A stretch of DNA of 64,000 nt from Candidatus Eiseniibacteriota bacterium (lineage in GTDB: Bacteria; Orphanbacterota; Orphanbacteria; Orphanbacterales; Orphanbacteraceae). Shown here piece by piece: positions 63,631-64,000 of this stretch. The stretch lies in contig JAJCZU010000008.1 in assembly GCA_029262235.1 (NCBI GenBank), positions 1 to 64,000 on the forward strand, given 5' to 3'. Position 1 is the first letter of the stretch, and every line of letters begins with the position of its first letter. Below the pieces are notes generated by a model that did no database searches, had not been told where the DNA came from, and worked only from the letters and a program-made list of their open reading frames with translations. The position numbers and the translations under genes are program-made.

Positions 63631-64000
63631 CTATCCGGCCTTCGCCGCGGGGCGCAGGCTTTCCAGATAGTTAAGAACAGCGGGGCTGGCGTCGCGCATG
63701 AACTCCACGTTCTGGGCGTTCTTGGCGAGGCCCGTGACCCCCTCGAAAATCGCGATCAGCATCGTGGCCGCCTGGCGCGGCAGAATGTCGGCCCGCACGG
63801 TTCCGAGCCCCTGTCCGCGCGCCAGCGCTTCGGCAATCCCGCCCCGCCAATGGTCCACGATCCGGGAAAGTCGCAGGCGAAAGCCGTCGTCGATCCCGGA
63901 CATTTCGTTGATTAAGTTATTGAGCGGGCAACCGTTACGCAAGTCTTCCGGCTTCATTTCGCTGTCGAACTGCTCCAGAATATGGCGAAGGGTGGTGAGG
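63631..64000 (-). CDS. TetR/AcrR-family regulator, C-terminal part
   Basis: The frame is open to the window edge. It reads LTTLRHILEQFDSEM, then DLRNGCPLNNLINEMSGIDD and LARGQGLGTVRADI. This is the ligand-binding half of a TetR regulator of the type with the GC(P/L)LxNL motif. The DNA-binding domain lies beyond the window. It precedes the RND-LolA operon on the same strand, with an operator between. Confidence 0.8.
   Translation of the reverse strand, partial: LTTLRHILEQFDSEMKPEDLRNGCPLNNLINEMSGIDDGFRLRLSRIVDHWRGGIAEALARGQGLGTVRADILPRQAATMLIAIFEGVTGLAKNAQNVEFMRDASPAVLNYLESLRPAAKAG

Overview
The window is 64 kb of a high-GC, diderm bacterial chromosome, gene-dense and on both strands. Several traits point to the FCB superphylum or a neighbouring candidate phylum of the Eisenbacteria/Krumholzibacteria kind. 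Secreted proteins end in FlgD-Ig/type-A sorting-like domains (NPFNP start, GxYF near the end). There is a heptose-LPS epimerase, heme A biosynthesis (ctaA/ctaB), a choice-of-anchor-D protein and many outer-membrane and lipoprotein genes. The taxonomic placement is inference. TGA ends many genes here, so the standard bacterial code applies.

Layout. 1-4.4 kb: a less GC-rich accessory stretch with a GT-C glycosyltransferase cut by the window edge (20-C homopolymer, apparent ATC start), degraded regulator and kinase fragments, and an autoregulated TetR operon of SRPBCC and VOC proteins. It ends at a tRNA relic and a terminator. 4.4-8 kb: exported DJ-1/PfpI protein, HAD phosphatase, trpS, exported DUF3108-like protein. 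8-19.6 kb: caspase-like secreted protease, Ser/Thr kinase with TolB/TPR domains, a thioredoxin-fold gene whose first active-site Cys codon is TGA followed by a SECIS-like hairpin, a YceI protein, a GH97 glycosidase and a beta-helix protein. 19.6-28 kb: hldD, DUF3179 and ctaB on the minus strand; ctaA, a Gly-rich repeat protein and a membrane-fused spermidine-synthase-like protein on the plus strand. 28-33.4 kb: thiD, two convergent sulfatase-fold lipoproteins and a second GT-C enzyme. 33.5-44 kb: an RND efflux set (one adaptor, two permeases) and 2-oxoglutarate dehydrogenase E1. 44-57 kb: beta-helix protein, exported TPR-CHAT protease, choice-of-anchor-D protein ending in a c-type heme motif, outer-membrane barrel coupled to a membrane Ser/Thr kinase. 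57-64 kb: methyltransferase, DinB/YfiT protein, MliC-like lipoprotein, barrel protein, an RND permease fused to a LolA-like domain, and the C-terminal part of a TetR regulator.

The most interesting item is the apparent selenoprotein at 13253-14449 (motif W-U-G-A-C). Also notable: at least six genes have a -10-like hexamer exactly six bases before ATG and no Shine-Dalgarno, which suggests leaderless transcripts; the two TetR-linked promoters have near-identical 16-bp operators between -35 and -10; the RND-LolA fusion keeps an internal start and signal peptide; and both sulfatase-fold proteins have Thr where sulfatases have formylglycine.

Functionally the window is mostly cell-envelope biology (export, efflux, LPS, secreted and surface proteins), with some core genes (trpS, sucA, thiD, ctaA/B). 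No rRNA, intact tRNA, CRISPR array, insertion sequence or origin was seen, and no gap over 300 bases lacks a gene.
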